A stretch of DNA of 64,000 bases from CAZHAX01 sp964530325 (GCA_964530325.1 CAZHAX010000004.1:62001-126000), one strand, 5' to 3'; shown: positions 7,794 through 16,745, numbered from the stretch's first letter. The notes: generated from the letters alone by a model not told the origin. Numbers and translations are program-made.

Positions 7794-8486
7794 CTACCTC
7801 ACCATGAAGAAGCCGAGTACCTCACCTAGGCTGGCGAAGATGTTAGCGTAGAAGTTGCCTCCCAGCTGCCGGAATAGCTCGAAGCCGGTGATGCTCGGCG
7901 CGCCGATGAACGGCCGGAGGGTCCACGCCATCTGGCTGCCCACGAAGGCATACAGCAGGATCCACGCCCGCACCACGAATCTTCTCTTCTCCCCGCCGCG
8001 CCCGCCGGCATCAGAGACGATCCGCATACCCTGGCTGAGGAATCCTACGCCCACCATGCCGGAGATCGCAAAGACACCGACGTTGAGAAGCTTGAAGAAC
8101 TGATAGTGGCTGGTCGTAAGGAGGAAGAAGAGCACAACGGGAGCGAAACTCAGAAGCAGCACGGCGGTGACCGTGATCCCGCTCAGCATCAGCACGACGT
8201 TCTGGCTAAGACTCTGGTTAGAGCCGAAGATGAGGTTGAAGAAGTAGAGCGTCGGGGCGCATACCATGAGGGTGGCCAGGAAGAGGGCCGGCAGCTTCCC
8301 GGCGCTGCTAAGCGCCTGCCACAGACTGTGGCTAGAGCCCATCACCGCACCGTACAGCGCGAAGAAGGCCACGCAAGACACGAGCATGGCTCGCATCTTG
8401 GCCCCCAGTTCCTTTCCATCCCTGATCTCTTCAAAGAAGCTCCTCCTATCGCGCAGGATCGTCTCTACGATTGCCAAGTTACTCAC
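7794..8486 (-). CDS. Polytopic membrane protein of the PadR operon
   Basis: This is a 230-residue protein without a recognised family. After a polar N-terminus it has about five or six hydrophobic segments, including AMLVSCVAFFALYGAVMG, LPALFLATLMVCAPTLYFF, VLMLSGITVTAVLLLSF and WILLYAFVGSQMAW. The layout recalls Yip1-like membrane proteins, but this is only an impression. A GTG start at 8484-8486 is preferred because AGGAGGG lies four bases before it; an in-frame ATG at 8505-8507 encodes that ribosome site and so is less likely. It follows the HAAS-like gene and precedes the repeat protein in one operon. Confidence 0.75.
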   Translation of the reverse strand: MSNLAIVETILRDRRSFFEEIRDGKELGAKMRAMLVSCVAFFALYGAVMGSSHSLWQALSSAGKLPALFLATLMVCAPTLYFFNLIFGSNQSLSQNVVLMLSGITVTAVLLLSFAPVVLFFLLTTSHYQFFKLLNVGVFAISGMVGVGFLSQGMRIVSDAGGRGGEKRRFVVRAWILLYAFVGSQMAWTLRPFIGAPSITGFELFRQLGGNFYANIFASLGEVLGFFMVR

Positions 8487-8524
8487 ACCACGCCCTCCTG
8501 TGTTCATCGTTGCCCCACCGCCGC

Positions 8525-9001
8525 CTACCAGCGGAGTGCCGGAAAGCAGAAGAAGATGATCGACAGCGCCCAGAAGAAGGCCCACGATGCCAGCGCGTAC
8601 CGCCATCGCGGGAATCTGAGCAGCGGGACGAGCAGTGCGGCCACTGCTACCGCCCAGAACGCGGGCCGCGCCAGCACTTCCTGCCAGTCTCCTGCACTGC
8701 CGCCCGGAGCAAACACAAGCCACCTTAAGACCAGGGCAAACAGGACCGGCAGCGCAGCAGCCGCCACGCCGTCTGCAAGCCCCCGCCCCAAGTGCGCCGC
8801 ATGGAGCTCCCCGGCTGCCTCGTCGATGCCGAAGCGGGCGGCCGCATCCCGCAAAGCGGCCTCCTCGTCCCCACCCCCGGCCCGAGCATCGTCCAGCACC
8901 TGCTCCAGGTGGGCACGGATCTCTTCGACGACGTCGTACTCGGTCTCAGCCTCGAGATTGAGACGGACGCGGATACCTTCCAGCACGTCGTCGATGGTCA
9001 C
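8525..9001 (-). CDS. HAAS-domain-like membrane protein, PadR partner
   Basis: The 158-residue protein starts with an acidic helical domain of about 70 residues (MTIDDVLEGIRVRLNLEAET, a VVEEIRAHLEQ helix and RFGIDEAAGEL). This resembles the HAAS/DUF1700-type domain usually encoded beside PadR regulators. Three hydrophobic helices follow, ending in a Trp/Phe-rich C-terminus. In known systems such proteins are thought to pass a signal between the membrane and a PadR repressor. The GTG start lies 45 bases after the PadR stop codon behind a GGGGGCGGGG stretch. Family assignment rests on pattern and context. Confidence 0.78.
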   Translation of the reverse strand: MTIDDVLEGIRVRLNLEAETEYDVVEEIRAHLEQVLDDARAGGGDEEAALRDAAARFGIDEAAGELHAAHLGRGLADGVAAAALPVLFALVLRWLVFAPGGSAGDWQEVLARPAFWAVAVAALLVPLLRFPRWRYALASWAFFWALSIIFFCFPALRW

Positions 9002-9046
9002 CCCCGCCCCCTGTGTGTTCGCCAGGCCGCAGCAGCGCGGCCGCCG

Positions 9047-9397
9047 TTATGTACGTGCCTCGCTAAGGCCCAGTAGGAGCCCCATTCCGTCACTGAACGT
9101 CTCCCACTCCAGAAGCTCTCTGCGCAGCCTGCGGCGGCCCTGGTCCGTCACCGTGTAGACCTTGCGCCGCCTCGTGCCTGGCTCGCCCAGCCAGCGGCTC
9201 TCCAGCAGCCCCTCCTGCTCCATCCGATGAAGGGTCGGATAGATCAAGCCCTCCTTGAACTCCAAGGCCCCCTTCGTGCGCGCCTCGAGACGCTGGATGA
9301 TCGCGTATCCGTGCAGAGGCTCGCCGACATCCTCCAGCAGCTTGAGCAGCGCCATGGTCGTCGTTCCCTTGCGTAGCTGGTCGATCTGCCTTGCCAT
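9047..9397 (-). CDS. PadR-family transcriptional repressor
   Basis: The 116-residue protein is a typical PadR winged-helix regulator. It shows the N-terminal helix QLRKGTTTMALLKLL, the HGYAIIQRLE recognition segment, EGLIYPTLHRMEQEGLL and the wing RRRKVYTVTDQGRRRL, followed by a short C-terminal dimerisation helix. It is the first gene of a four-gene operon with a HAAS-like protein and two membrane proteins. A near-perfect 23-base dyad lies between its promoter and its start, so it probably represses its own operon. The inducing signal is unknown. Confidence 0.92.
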   Translation of the reverse strand: MARQIDQLRKGTTTMALLKLLEDVGEPLHGYAIIQRLEARTKGALEFKEGLIYPTLHRMEQEGLLESRWLGEPGTRRRKVYTVTDQGRRRLRRELLEWETFSDGMGLLLGLSEART

Positions 9398-9417
9398 CTA
9401 TCAGACCCTCACATTGC

Positions 9418-9440
9418 TATCCCTCAGCTGCTCAGGGATA
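9418..9440. promoter_or_regulatory. Palindromic operator of the PadR operon
   Basis: A 23-base dyad with arms TATCCCT and AGGGATA is complementary over 11 of its 11 base pairs except one mismatch next to each arm. It starts right at the -10 box of the PadR promoter and covers the transcription start, the right place for steric repression by PadR. Confidence 0.65.
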
Positions 9441-9468
9441 TTCTACCATACTCAACCGGTGCTGTCAA
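9440..9468 (-). promoter_or_regulatory. Promoter of the PadR operon
   Basis: On the minus strand, TTGACA (9463-9468) and TAGAAT (9440-9445) are separated by 17 bases. The operator dyad begins at the -10 box. Confidence 0.75.
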
Positions 9469-9487
9469 CAGAACGTCGGCGCCAGCT

Positions 9488-10591
9488 CTAGTCACCCTCC
9501 ACCCCGCTGGCGGCGGGCAGAATGACCGTGAAGGTGCTCCCCTTCCCCGGCACGCTCTCCACCCAAACTCGGCCCCCGTGCATTTCCACCAGCATCTCCA
9601 CGATAGAGAGCCCCAGGCCGGTGCCAGGCGTCGCTCGCACCAGCCCGTGCTCGCCCCTGTAGAAGCGCTCGAAGACACGACCCAGCTCTGCGGCCGGTAT
9701 GCCGATCCCGTTGTCCTTGACGTCGACGCGCGCTGCGCCCTCAACGGCATGCACCAGCACTTCGATCCGCCCACCCTCCGGCGTGTAGCGGATCGCATTG
9801 TCTACCAGGTTAGCCAGCACCTGATGAAGTCGCCCTTTGTCGCCGATGACACGCGGCACATCTCCCTCCACTCGCCACGTCAGCTCCTGCTGCTTCGACT
9901 CCGCTTCCCCGCCAGCAGCCACCAACACATCATCCACGATCGCCCCGATCTCCACGCTCTCAGGCTCGAAACGCACCTGCCCGCTGTCGATCAACGATAC
10001 GTCGAGCAGATCTCCTATCAGATCCGCCATCCGGTCCGAGTTGCGCTTCAGTACCCGAATCAGTTCCCGTTGGTCCGTGCCAAGTGCACCATTTCCCTCC
10101 CCTCCGAGCAGATCGACGTACCCCTTGATGGACGTGGCCGGACCGCGCAATTCGTGGGACACAGTGGTGATGAACTCGCTGCGCGCACGATCAATCTCCG
10201 CATCCTTCGCCAAATCCCGCAGCACACCTACGATGCCGGCGACCCCGCCGTCGGCGCCGACGAGCGGAGACAGCCACAATTCAAAGGCTCGTGCGCCAAC
10301 AGCGGCGCCAGCACGGATCACTTTCGCCGCTCCCGGCAGCGGGCAGGACAGCAGTTGCTCCACGGCCCGCGCCAGCTCCTCCTTGCCCTCACGCGCCAGC
10401 GGCGCGAGCACATCGGAGCAGGTCCGGCCGATGACATCGCCAGCGCCCAGCCCGAGGATGCGCTCAGCCGCTGGATTGAGGTGCGTTATCCGGCCCTCGG
10501 AATCGCCGATGATCACACCCTCGTCCGCTGCATAGCGCAGCGCCTGCCCCCTATTGCCCTCCACCGAACGAGCCCTCGCTCGCTTGCGCAT
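9488..10591 (-). CDS. Soluble PAS-domain sensor histidine kinase
   Basis: The 367-residue protein has no transmembrane segment. A PAS domain covers about residues 20-125 (GVIIGDSEGRITHLNPAAER). It is followed by the HisKA dimerisation domain with the phosphorylated His near residue 146 in VSHELRGP, and an HATPase domain with the N-box LVDNAIRYTPEGG, G1 DNGIGIP and G2 GTGLGLSI. It should autophosphorylate in response to a cytoplasmic cue and pass phosphate to a response regulator. No regulator gene is adjacent, so it is an orphan kinase in this window. It is transcribed alone from its own promoter with a leader of about 150 bases. Confidence 0.92.
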   Translation of the reverse strand: MRKRARARSVEGNRGQALRYAADEGVIIGDSEGRITHLNPAAERILGLGAGDVIGRTCSDVLAPLAREGKEELARAVEQLLSCPLPGAAKVIRAGAAVGARAFELWLSPLVGADGGVAGIVGVLRDLAKDAEIDRARSEFITTVSHELRGPATSIKGYVDLLGGEGNGALGTDQRELIRVLKRNSDRMADLIGDLLDVSLIDSGQVRFEPESVEIGAIVDDVLVAAGGEAESKQQELTWRVEGDVPRVIGDKGRLHQVLANLVDNAIRYTPEGGRIEVLVHAVEGAARVDVKDNGIGIPAAELGRVFERFYRGEHGLVRATPGTGLGLSIVEMLVEMHGGRVWVESVPGKGSTFTVILPAASGVEGD

Positions 10592-10751
10592 CAGTGCCCC
10601 CTCCCACGCGGCAGGCTATTCAGACCAGGCATCAAGCCCACGCCGCAATCCGACCTGCGCCGCCCAGAGTCGCGGTCCGGCGCCACTGAAGGCACGCCGT
10701 GCCAACCACACTCCGCCACGTGGAGTACCGGAGAAGCGATCCCGCCTCACT

Positions 10752-10780
10752 ATCGTACACACGCGGCGCGGCCTTGTCAA
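10752..10780 (-). promoter_or_regulatory. Promoter of the histidine kinase gene
   Basis: On the minus strand, TTGACA (10775-10780) and TACGAT (10752-10757) are separated by 17 bases, giving a leader of about 150 bases before the kinase ATG. Confidence 0.65.
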
Positions 10781-10806
10781 ACGCCGTGTCCGGACCGCTT
10801 CTGCGT

Positions 10807-10835
10807 TTGTTCATTCCACCCCGATGGGCTATAAT
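10807..10835 (+). promoter_or_regulatory. Promoter of the C39-like peptidase gene
   Basis: TTGTTC (10807-10812) and a perfect TATAAT (10830-10835) are separated by 17 bases. Transcription would begin about 95 bases before the TTG start. Confidence 0.65.
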
Positions 10836-10936
10836 CCATACGGACCACCGATGAGGAGACCGCAAGGGCCAGCCAGAGCCTGCGCTCCAGGCTGTGAGCG
10901 GAGGCCGCGGGTAGGAGCTCATGGAGGCCGGCTGCA

Positions 10937-11848
10937 TTGGACGACTTCGTAGTTGAGCCTGGCGACTACTCAATTGAGGTGTCCGGCGGTCGGCTGGTGC
11001 TCAGACGTCGCGTATCCGACCCCGACTCTCCGTGGAGCAGGATCAAGGACTACTGCCAGCGCGACGAGAGGTGGCGCAACGTAGCCTACTCCTCCTCCGG
11101 GTCAGGCACCTTCGGCAAGTACGGCTGCCTGATCACATCTCTCACCTCGCTGGCGACATTCGCCGGATACGACGTCACTCCTCTGACACTGGCCAGGGAG
11201 ATCGACAAAGCGGGTGCATTCGAGGGCAACTACCTCCGCCACCCTTCGAAGGTCACAGACGCCTTCCCGCGCCTGAAGTGGCACTATGACTACTTCCTGA
11301 ACGGCAAGCTTACCAGTCTCGTCGACTGGAGAAACCGCCCTGCAGATATCGGCGTACTCGCCAAGCTCCTCCAGTCACAGCCGGTCGTCGTAGAGGTTGA
11401 TTTCGACGGGGCAAACACGGAGATAGACCAGCACTTCGTCCTCGCCCTGGGCTATCGCCCCGACCCGCTGGGAGGCGTAGATGACGAGCTTCTCATCCTC
11501 GATCCGTGGACTGGATCGCGCACGAACCTGCTGATCGACTACTTCAACCCGAAATGGATGCGCGACAACACCATGAAGACGGGGCAGACGAGGGTCTCGC
11601 GGACTGTAATGGGGCTTCGACTCTGGCAGCCGGTTCTCGATCGCACCTCCGCCTCCCAGCCAGAGAGTACGCCGTCAGTCGAGCCCACGCTGCAGCCTGC
11701 ACCCGCAACGGTCGAACCGACCGCACCCGTAGCGACGGGCCGCCCGTCGCACCTCGACCTGCCGATCTACAACGCCAGCCGGGAGCAGGCCGTCTCCGAA
11801 GAGCCCGACGAGGGCGGCTCTGCCACCGACCCCGCAGCAGCCGCCTAG
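10937..11848 (+). CDS. C39-like (papain-fold) cysteine peptidase domain protein
   Basis: The 303-residue protein contains a peptidase C39_2-type domain at about residues 30-200. It has YCQRDERWRNVAY, a probable nucleophile Cys in GKYGCLITSLTSLA, the catalytic His in DQHFVLALGY and an Asp in LLILDPWTG. The C-terminal 70 residues are Pro/Thr/Ala-rich and low in complexity. No signal peptide or membrane segment is visible, which is unusual for a family often found in secreted or phage proteins. The TTG start is preceded by GGAGG about ten bases upstream. It may cleave or bind peptides or peptidoglycan; no substrate is indicated. The gene is monocistronic and convergent with uvrA. Confidence 0.78.
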   Translation: MDDFVVEPGDYSIEVSGGRLVLRRRVSDPDSPWSRIKDYCQRDERWRNVAYSSSGSGTFGKYGCLITSLTSLATFAGYDVTPLTLAREIDKAGAFEGNYLRHPSKVTDAFPRLKWHYDYFLNGKLTSLVDWRNRPADIGVLAKLLQSQPVVVEVDFDGANTEIDQHFVLALGYRPDPLGGVDDELLILDPWTGSRTNLLIDYFNPKWMRDNTMKTGQTRVSRTVMGLRLWQPVLDRTSASQPESTPSVEPTLQPAPATVEPTAPVATGRPSHLDLPIYNASREQAVSEEPDEGGSATDPAAAA

Positions 11849-11854
11849 GCTCCC

Positions 11855-14701
11855 TCAAGCTCTCAGGACATCCTTCAGGAAGCGGCCCGTGTAGCTCGCC
11901 TTTACCCGCGCCAGGTCCTCAGGTGTACCCTCAGCGACGACCTCGCCTCCTGCGTCGCCCCCCTCCGGCCCCAGGTCGATGATCCAGTCCGCCACCTTGA
12001 TGATGTCCGGGTGGTGCTCTATTATCACTACTGTGTTCCCGGCATCGACCAGGCGGTTCAGCACCTGGATCAGCTTGTCCACATCTGCGGCGTGCAGCCC
12101 GACGCTGGGCTCGTCCAGCACGTAAAGGGTCTGGCCTGTAGCTCGCTTGCTCAGCTCGCGCGACAGCTTGACCCGCTGCGCCTCGCCGCCGGACAACGTC
12201 GGTGCCGGCTGGCCCAGCCGGATGTAGCCCAGGCCCACATCGAGTAGGGTGGAGAGTTTGTTCTGCATGGCCGGAATGGTGGCGAAGAACTCGGCCGCCT
12301 CGCTAACCGTGAGATCCAGCACCTCGGCGATGCTCTTCCCCTTGTACCGAACCTGCAGCGTCTCGCGATTGTAGCGCCGGCCCCGGCAGACGTCGCAGGG
12401 CACGTATATGTCCGGGAGGAACTGCATCTCGATGCGCAGCGTCCCGTGGCCCTGGCAGGCCTCACACCGCCCGCCCTTCACGTTGAACGAGAAGCGCCCG
12501 GGTCTGTATCCCCGTATCTTCGACTCGGACAACGAGGCGAACAGCTCGCGGACCGGAGTGAACAGGTTGGTATAGGTCGCTGGGTTGGACCGGGGCGTAC
12601 GGCCGATAGGCGACTGGTCTATGTTGATGGCCTTGTCTATGTGCTCCGATCCCTCGATCTCTTCGTGGTCGCCGGCCCGCTCGTGAGAGCCGTGGAGCAT
12701 CTGAGCCAGCCGGCGGTACAGCACCTCCACCAGCAGCGTCGACTTCCCCGATCCAGACACACCGGTGATGCAGACGAACTTGCCAAGCGGGATACGCACG
12801 TCGATGTGCTTCAGGTTGTGCTCCCGCGCTCCCCGCACTACGAGTTCCTCGCCGCTTCCCTCGCGGCGGCTCTCAGGTACGGAGATACGCCGGGCTCCAC
12901 CCAGATACGCGCCGCTCAGACTATCCGGGCTGGCCAGCACGTCGTCCAGCGTACCGGCCACTACCACGCGGCCCCCGTGCTCCCCGGCACCGGGGCCAAG
13001 GTCGATGATCCAGTCCGCAGCCCGGACAGTCGATTCGTCGTGCTCAACGACGACTAGCGTGTTTCCCAGATCCCGCATCTCGCGAAGCGTCCTGATCAGC
13101 CGAGCGTTGTCCCGCTGATGAAGCCCGATGCTCGGCTCATCCAGCACGTAGAGCACGCCGGTCAACTGTGACCCGATCTGAGTCGCCAACCGTATCCTTT
13201 GGGCCTCGCCCCCAGCAAGCGTGGTGGCTGTCCTGTCCAGCGTCAGGTAGTCCAGCCCCACATTGACCAGGAAGCGCAGCCGGTCGCGCACCTCCTTCAG
13301 GATCCTGCGCGCGATGGCCTGCTCCTTCTTGCTCAACTTCAGGTCGTCGAGCCAGGCCAGCAGCTTGGTCACCGGCCAGCTGGTGATCTCGTTGATCCGC
13401 GCACCAGCCACGGTTACCGCCAGTGCCTCCGGCCTGAGGCGTGCTCCCTGGCAGGCCAGGCACGGCCGGCGACTCATATACTCCTCAATCCGCTCCCGCA
13501 TGTAGTCTGAGTTCGTCTCCCGGTGCCGGCGCTGCAGATTGGAGATCACCCCCTCGAAGCGGGCCGAGAACTCCCCGCTTCGTCCGTCCCTGCTGGTGTA
13601 GCGCACGTTGAACTGTTCGTCGCCGCCACCATACAGAATGATCTCCTGCTGCGCGGCGTTGAGCTCCCGCCACGGCTTGCCCAGAGGAATGCCGAAGTGC
13701 TCGCTTGCTCCCCTCAGCAGTTGCCAGGTATAGCTGTCCGTCTCTCTCCTGCTCCAGGGATGGACCGCCCCCTCCTCCAGTGTCTGGTCTGGGTTAGGCA
13801 CGACCAGCTCGGGGTCGAGTTCCATACGGGTCCCCAGCCCCTGGCATTCCGGGCAAGCGCCGTGAGGGCTGTTGAAGGAGAACGAACGGGGCTCAAGCTC
13901 GGGCAGGCTGATTCCGCAGACCGGACAGGCCAGATGCTCGGAGAACAGAAGGTCCTGCGGCGGGTCGCCCGAGAGGTCATTGACGATCACAACCCCGTCC
14001 CCCAAGCGCAAAGCCGTCTCCACCGAATCTGTGACCCGTCCCCGGAATCCGGCCTCGTCATCCTCCGGAATCACCAGACGGTCGACCACAGCCTCGATCG
14101 TATGCATCTTGTACCGATCGAGATCGATCTCCTCTTCGACGTCGTAGACGCGCCCGTCCACCCGGACCCGGACGAACCCCGCCTTGCGCACGTCCTCGAA
14201 CACCGCCTGATGATGGCCCTTGCGGTCCTTGACCAGCGGAGCAAGCACCTGCAGGCGTGTGCCGGGCGCCATCGCCACCACCGAGTCCACGATTAGCTCT
14301 GCCGACTGCTGCGCCACTTCCCGCCCACACTGAGGGCAGTGCGGCACGCCGATGCGGGCGTAGAGCAGGCGAAGGTGGTCGTAGATCTCGGTCACCGTGC
14401 CCACTGTCGAACGGGGGTTGTGCGACGCCCCTCGCTGATCGATAGAAATGGCCGGCGAGAGCCCCTCGATCTGATCGACGTCCGGTTTCTTCATCTGGCC
14501 CAGGAACTGGCGGGCATAGGCCGAGAGAGATTCCACGTACCGTCGTTGGCCCTCGGCGTATATGGTATCGAAGGCCAGGGATGATTTCCCCGACCCTGAG
14601 ATACCGGTGATCACCACGAGCTTGTTGCGCGGGATCTCAACGGTGATGTTCTTCAGGTTGTGCTCTCGCGCACCCCGTACTACGATCCTATCTTGCGCCA
14701 A
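11855..14701 (-). CDS. uvrA: UvrABC excinuclease subunit A
   Basis: UvrA is the damage-sensing ATPase of nucleotide excision repair. The 948-residue protein has normal family length and two ABC ATPase modules: GISGSGKSS near residue 33 with TTLAGGEAQRIRLA, and GVSGSGKST with TLSGGEAQRVKLS. Zinc-binding Cys pairs are visible in CPQCGREV, CPVCG...CPECQG and CEACQG...CDVCRG. The TTG start was kept because it gives the standard N-terminus with the REHNLKNI motif. It is transcribed from its own divergent promoter. uvrB and uvrC are not in the window. Confidence 0.97.
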   Translation of the reverse strand: MAQDRIVVRGAREHNLKNITVEIPRNKLVVITGISGSGKSSLAFDTIYAEGQRRYVESLSAYARQFLGQMKKPDVDQIEGLSPAISIDQRGASHNPRSTVGTVTEIYDHLRLLYARIGVPHCPQCGREVAQQSAELIVDSVVAMAPGTRLQVLAPLVKDRKGHHQAVFEDVRKAGFVRVRVDGRVYDVEEEIDLDRYKMHTIEAVVDRLVIPEDDEAGFRGRVTDSVETALRLGDGVVIVNDLSGDPPQDLLFSEHLACPVCGISLPELEPRSFSFNSPHGACPECQGLGTRMELDPELVVPNPDQTLEEGAVHPWSRRETDSYTWQLLRGASEHFGIPLGKPWRELNAAQQEIILYGGGDEQFNVRYTSRDGRSGEFSARFEGVISNLQRRHRETNSDYMRERIEEYMSRRPCLACQGARLRPEALAVTVAGARINEITSWPVTKLLAWLDDLKLSKKEQAIARRILKEVRDRLRFLVNVGLDYLTLDRTATTLAGGEAQRIRLATQIGSQLTGVLYVLDEPSIGLHQRDNARLIRTLREMRDLGNTLVVVEHDESTVRAADWIIDLGPGAGEHGGRVVVAGTLDDVLASPDSLSGAYLGGARRISVPESRREGSGEELVVRGAREHNLKHIDVRIPLGKFVCITGVSGSGKSTLLVEVLYRRLAQMLHGSHERAGDHEEIEGSEHIDKAINIDQSPIGRTPRSNPATYTNLFTPVRELFASLSESKIRGYRPGRFSFNVKGGRCEACQGHGTLRIEMQFLPDIYVPCDVCRGRRYNRETLQVRYKGKSIAEVLDLTVSEAAEFFATIPAMQNKLSTLLDVGLGYIRLGQPAPTLSGGEAQRVKLSRELSKRATGQTLYVLDEPSVGLHAADVDKLIQVLNRLVDAGNTVVIIEHHPDIIKVADWIIDLGPEGGDAGGEVVAEGTPEDLARVKASYTGRFLKDVLRA

Positions 14702-14797
14702 CTCCGCTCACACTCCTCCAGCCACAGCTGCCGTCTAGTCGCCTATCCGATCCCGTCGCCCCCATTCCCCCGACACTCGCCTTCCACGCATCCGTTT

Positions 14798-14826
14798 ATT
14801 GTAGCACACCGCGGAGCGTTGGACAA
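14798..14826 (-). promoter_or_regulatory. uvrA promoter
   Basis: On the minus strand, TTGTCC (14821-14826) and TACAAT (14798-14803) are separated by 17 bases. Its -35 element overlaps the -35 of the divergent GH172 promoter. No clear LexA site was recognised. Confidence 0.6.
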
Positions 14827-14848
14827 AGACCCCCGCGTTTGCTATAAT
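14820..14848 (+). promoter_or_regulatory. Promoter of the GH172-like gene
   Basis: TGGACA (14820-14825) and a perfect TATAAT (14843-14848) are separated by 17 bases, overlapping the divergent uvrA promoter. Confidence 0.6.
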
Positions 14849-14929
14849 CCCTGAACTCTTTCGGCGCCCGCGCCCAATCGTAGGACCGCCTGCGCTCGAT
14901 CAGCCTTGCGCAGGCTCAGGTGCCACGTA

Positions 14930-16042
14930 ATGAGCCTCGAATCGCTCCTCCGCCGTCGCCAAGGCAGGGTCAGCCAGGTCACCAGCGCGGGCCGCGACAG
15001 CCGCGGACGGGAGACCTGGCTGAGGCCGCGAGAGGCAAAGGCAAAGCGCGTCCTCATCGCTCATGGCGAAACCCACACCCTGGCCAGTATCCAGGGTCTC
15101 GGTCTGATCACTCGCCTGTGGATCACCATCGATCCGCTAAGGCCCCGCTTCCTGCGCGAGCTCGTTCTCCGCTGCTACTGGGACGACGAACCCGAGCCGA
15201 GCGTCGAGTCTCCGCTTGGCGATTTCCTTGGGCTGCCCTTCTCCCGCCGAACCTCCTATTCGTCCGCACCGCTTATAGCCAGCACCGGGGGCTTTACCTC
15301 TCTCTGGCCGATGCCGTTCTCCACCGCGGCCAGACTGACGCTGACCAATGAAGGGAACGCCACCGTCGACCCTGTCTTCTACCAGGTCACCTACTCCACC
15401 GCGCTGCCGCCCGGCGCCGATCCTGCCCTCCGCTTCCACGCCCAATGGCGCCGGGAGAACCCGACCAGCCCCGGCATCCCGTACGCCATCTGCAGGGCCC
15501 ACGGAAGGGGCCATTACGTTGGCTGCAGCCTTGCCATGCAGAATCGGACCTGGTGGCTGCGCCCACCGCTCCGGGATGTGCCATTCCCCAACGGCTTTGG
15601 ACTGGGAATGATGGAGGGATCCGTCAGCATCTACGTTGACGGGGAGGAAGACCCATCCGTGCGAGGGACGGCGGCCGAGGACGATTTCAACGGTGCCTGG
15701 TACAATCTGCTAGGCGGCAGGCGTGCTACTCCAGGTCATGGCTGCACGGCCTTGAACGTTCTCACGGGCCGCGCCGCCGTATACAGGTTCGATCTAGAAG
15801 CGCCGGTGCCTTTCACCCGATCGATGAGAGTGACGGTTGATCATGGATACGAGAACCGGGTAGCGGCGGACTTCTCCAGCGTCGCCTACTGGTATCAAGA
15901 GGAGCCGCACCAGACGTTTCCCGCCCTGCCCTGCCCAGCCATGCGCAGGCCCGCCCCCACAACCGCCAATCTGGCCCAGGCCATGCTCTTCGTCGGCCTG
16001 CCTGCCGCCGCCGCGCTACTTGCGGCTGCCCTACTGAGATAG
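14930..16042 (+). CDS. DUF2961 / GH172-family glycoside hydrolase-like protein
   Basis: The 370-residue protein matches the DUF2961 pattern now classed as glycoside hydrolase family 172. It shows LRCYWDDEPEPS, the SLWPMPF segment, FHAQWRRE, GRGHYVG, IYVDGEEDPSVRGT followed by AEDDFNGAWY, and at the end YWYQEEPHQTFPALP. The acidic pair in the DGEE/AEDDF region corresponds to the family's catalytic carboxylates. Characterised members act on fructo- or arabino-furanosidic linkages, but the substrate here is unknown. A hydrophobic C-terminal helix (MLFVGLPAAAALLAAALL) may anchor it to the membrane, although no N-terminal signal is evident. The ATG at 14930 was chosen over an upstream GTG. Confidence 0.82.
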   Translation: MSLESLLRRRQGRVSQVTSAGRDSRGRETWLRPREAKAKRVLIAHGETHTLASIQGLGLITRLWITIDPLRPRFLRELVLRCYWDDEPEPSVESPLGDFLGLPFSRRTSYSSAPLIASTGGFTSLWPMPFSTAARLTLTNEGNATVDPVFYQVTYSTALPPGADPALRFHAQWRRENPTSPGIPYAICRAHGRGHYVGCSLAMQNRTWWLRPPLRDVPFPNGFGLGMMEGSVSIYVDGEEDPSVRGTAAEDDFNGAWYNLLGGRRATPGHGCTALNVLTGRAAVYRFDLEAPVPFTRSMRVTVDHGYENRVAADFSSVAYWYQEEPHQTFPALPCPAMRRPAPTTANLAQAMLFVGLPAAAALLAAALLR

Positions 16043-16066
16043 CCGGCGCCATCACAGGAGGATCAG

Positions 16067-16720
16067 ATGACGGCCCAGTCCGCCCCAATCATCCTCAAGC
16101 TTGAAGTCGGTGACCTTTCCACGAACTGCTACGTGGTTGGATGCCCCGAGACTCGCAAGGGAGCCGTGATAGATCCAGGTGGCCACTCCCGCCGCATCCT
16201 GGCAGCCGTCAGGGAGAGCGGCCTGCGCATCCTCTACATCCTGAACACCCACTGCCACTTCGACCACATCGGAGCGAATGAGGAGCTGGTGGAGGCCACC
16301 GGCGCAGCTCTGGCGCTTCACCCCCTGGAGATCCCGATCCTCCAGGCCCGCGGCGGCGCCGGCTGGTTCGGCCTGCCCGGCGACGCCAGCCCGCCGCCGG
16401 CTATTGAGCTTGAGGGGGGACAGGAGCTCCAGATCGGCAAGCTGACGCTGCGCGTTCTGCACACACCGGGCCACTCGCCCGGGGGCGTCACCTTCTACTC
16501 AGCGGAGGCCGCTGCCGCCTTCGACGGCGACCTGCTCTTCGCCGGCGGCGTGGGAAGGACCGACCTGCCGGGCGGCGATTGGGAGACGCTCCTCCGCTCC
16601 ATCCACGAGGTCCTCTTCGCCCTGCCGGACGAGACTACGGTCTACCCTGGCCACGGCCCTCAGACAACTGTGGGCCAAGAGAAGAGATCGAACCCCTACG
16701 TGCGACCACTCCACGTGTAG
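16067..16720 (+). CDS. Metallo-beta-lactamase fold hydrolase, glyoxalase II-like
   Basis: The 217-residue protein has the dinuclear metal motif THCHFDHIG (HxHxDH) near residue 62, HTPGHSPGG, the bridging Asp in FDGDLLFAGGVGRTD, and a final His in VYPGHGPQT. These are the glyoxalase II-like features of small MBL hydrolases such as YcbL. It probably hydrolyses a thioester or related substrate in the cytoplasm; the true substrate is unknown. It follows the GH172-like gene by 24 bases with an AGGAGGATCAG ribosome site and probably shares its transcript. Confidence 0.9.
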   Translation: MTAQSAPIILKLEVGDLSTNCYVVGCPETRKGAVIDPGGHSRRILAAVRESGLRILYILNTHCHFDHIGANEELVEATGAALALHPLEIPILQARGGAGWFGLPGDASPPPAIELEGGQELQIGKLTLRVLHTPGHSPGGVTFYSAEAAAAFDGDLLFAGGVGRTDLPGGDWETLLRSIHEVLFALPDETTVYPGHGPQTTVGQEKRSNPYVRPLHV

Positions 16721-16745
16721 GCCCCCACTCACTCACTTGCCAGCA

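Larger units (their letters stand above)
10592..10936. other. Divergent promoter region without genes
   Basis: These 345 bases separate the minus-strand histidine kinase from the plus-strand C39-like gene. Apart from the two promoters annotated here, no gene or RNA was recognised. Confidence 0.7.
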
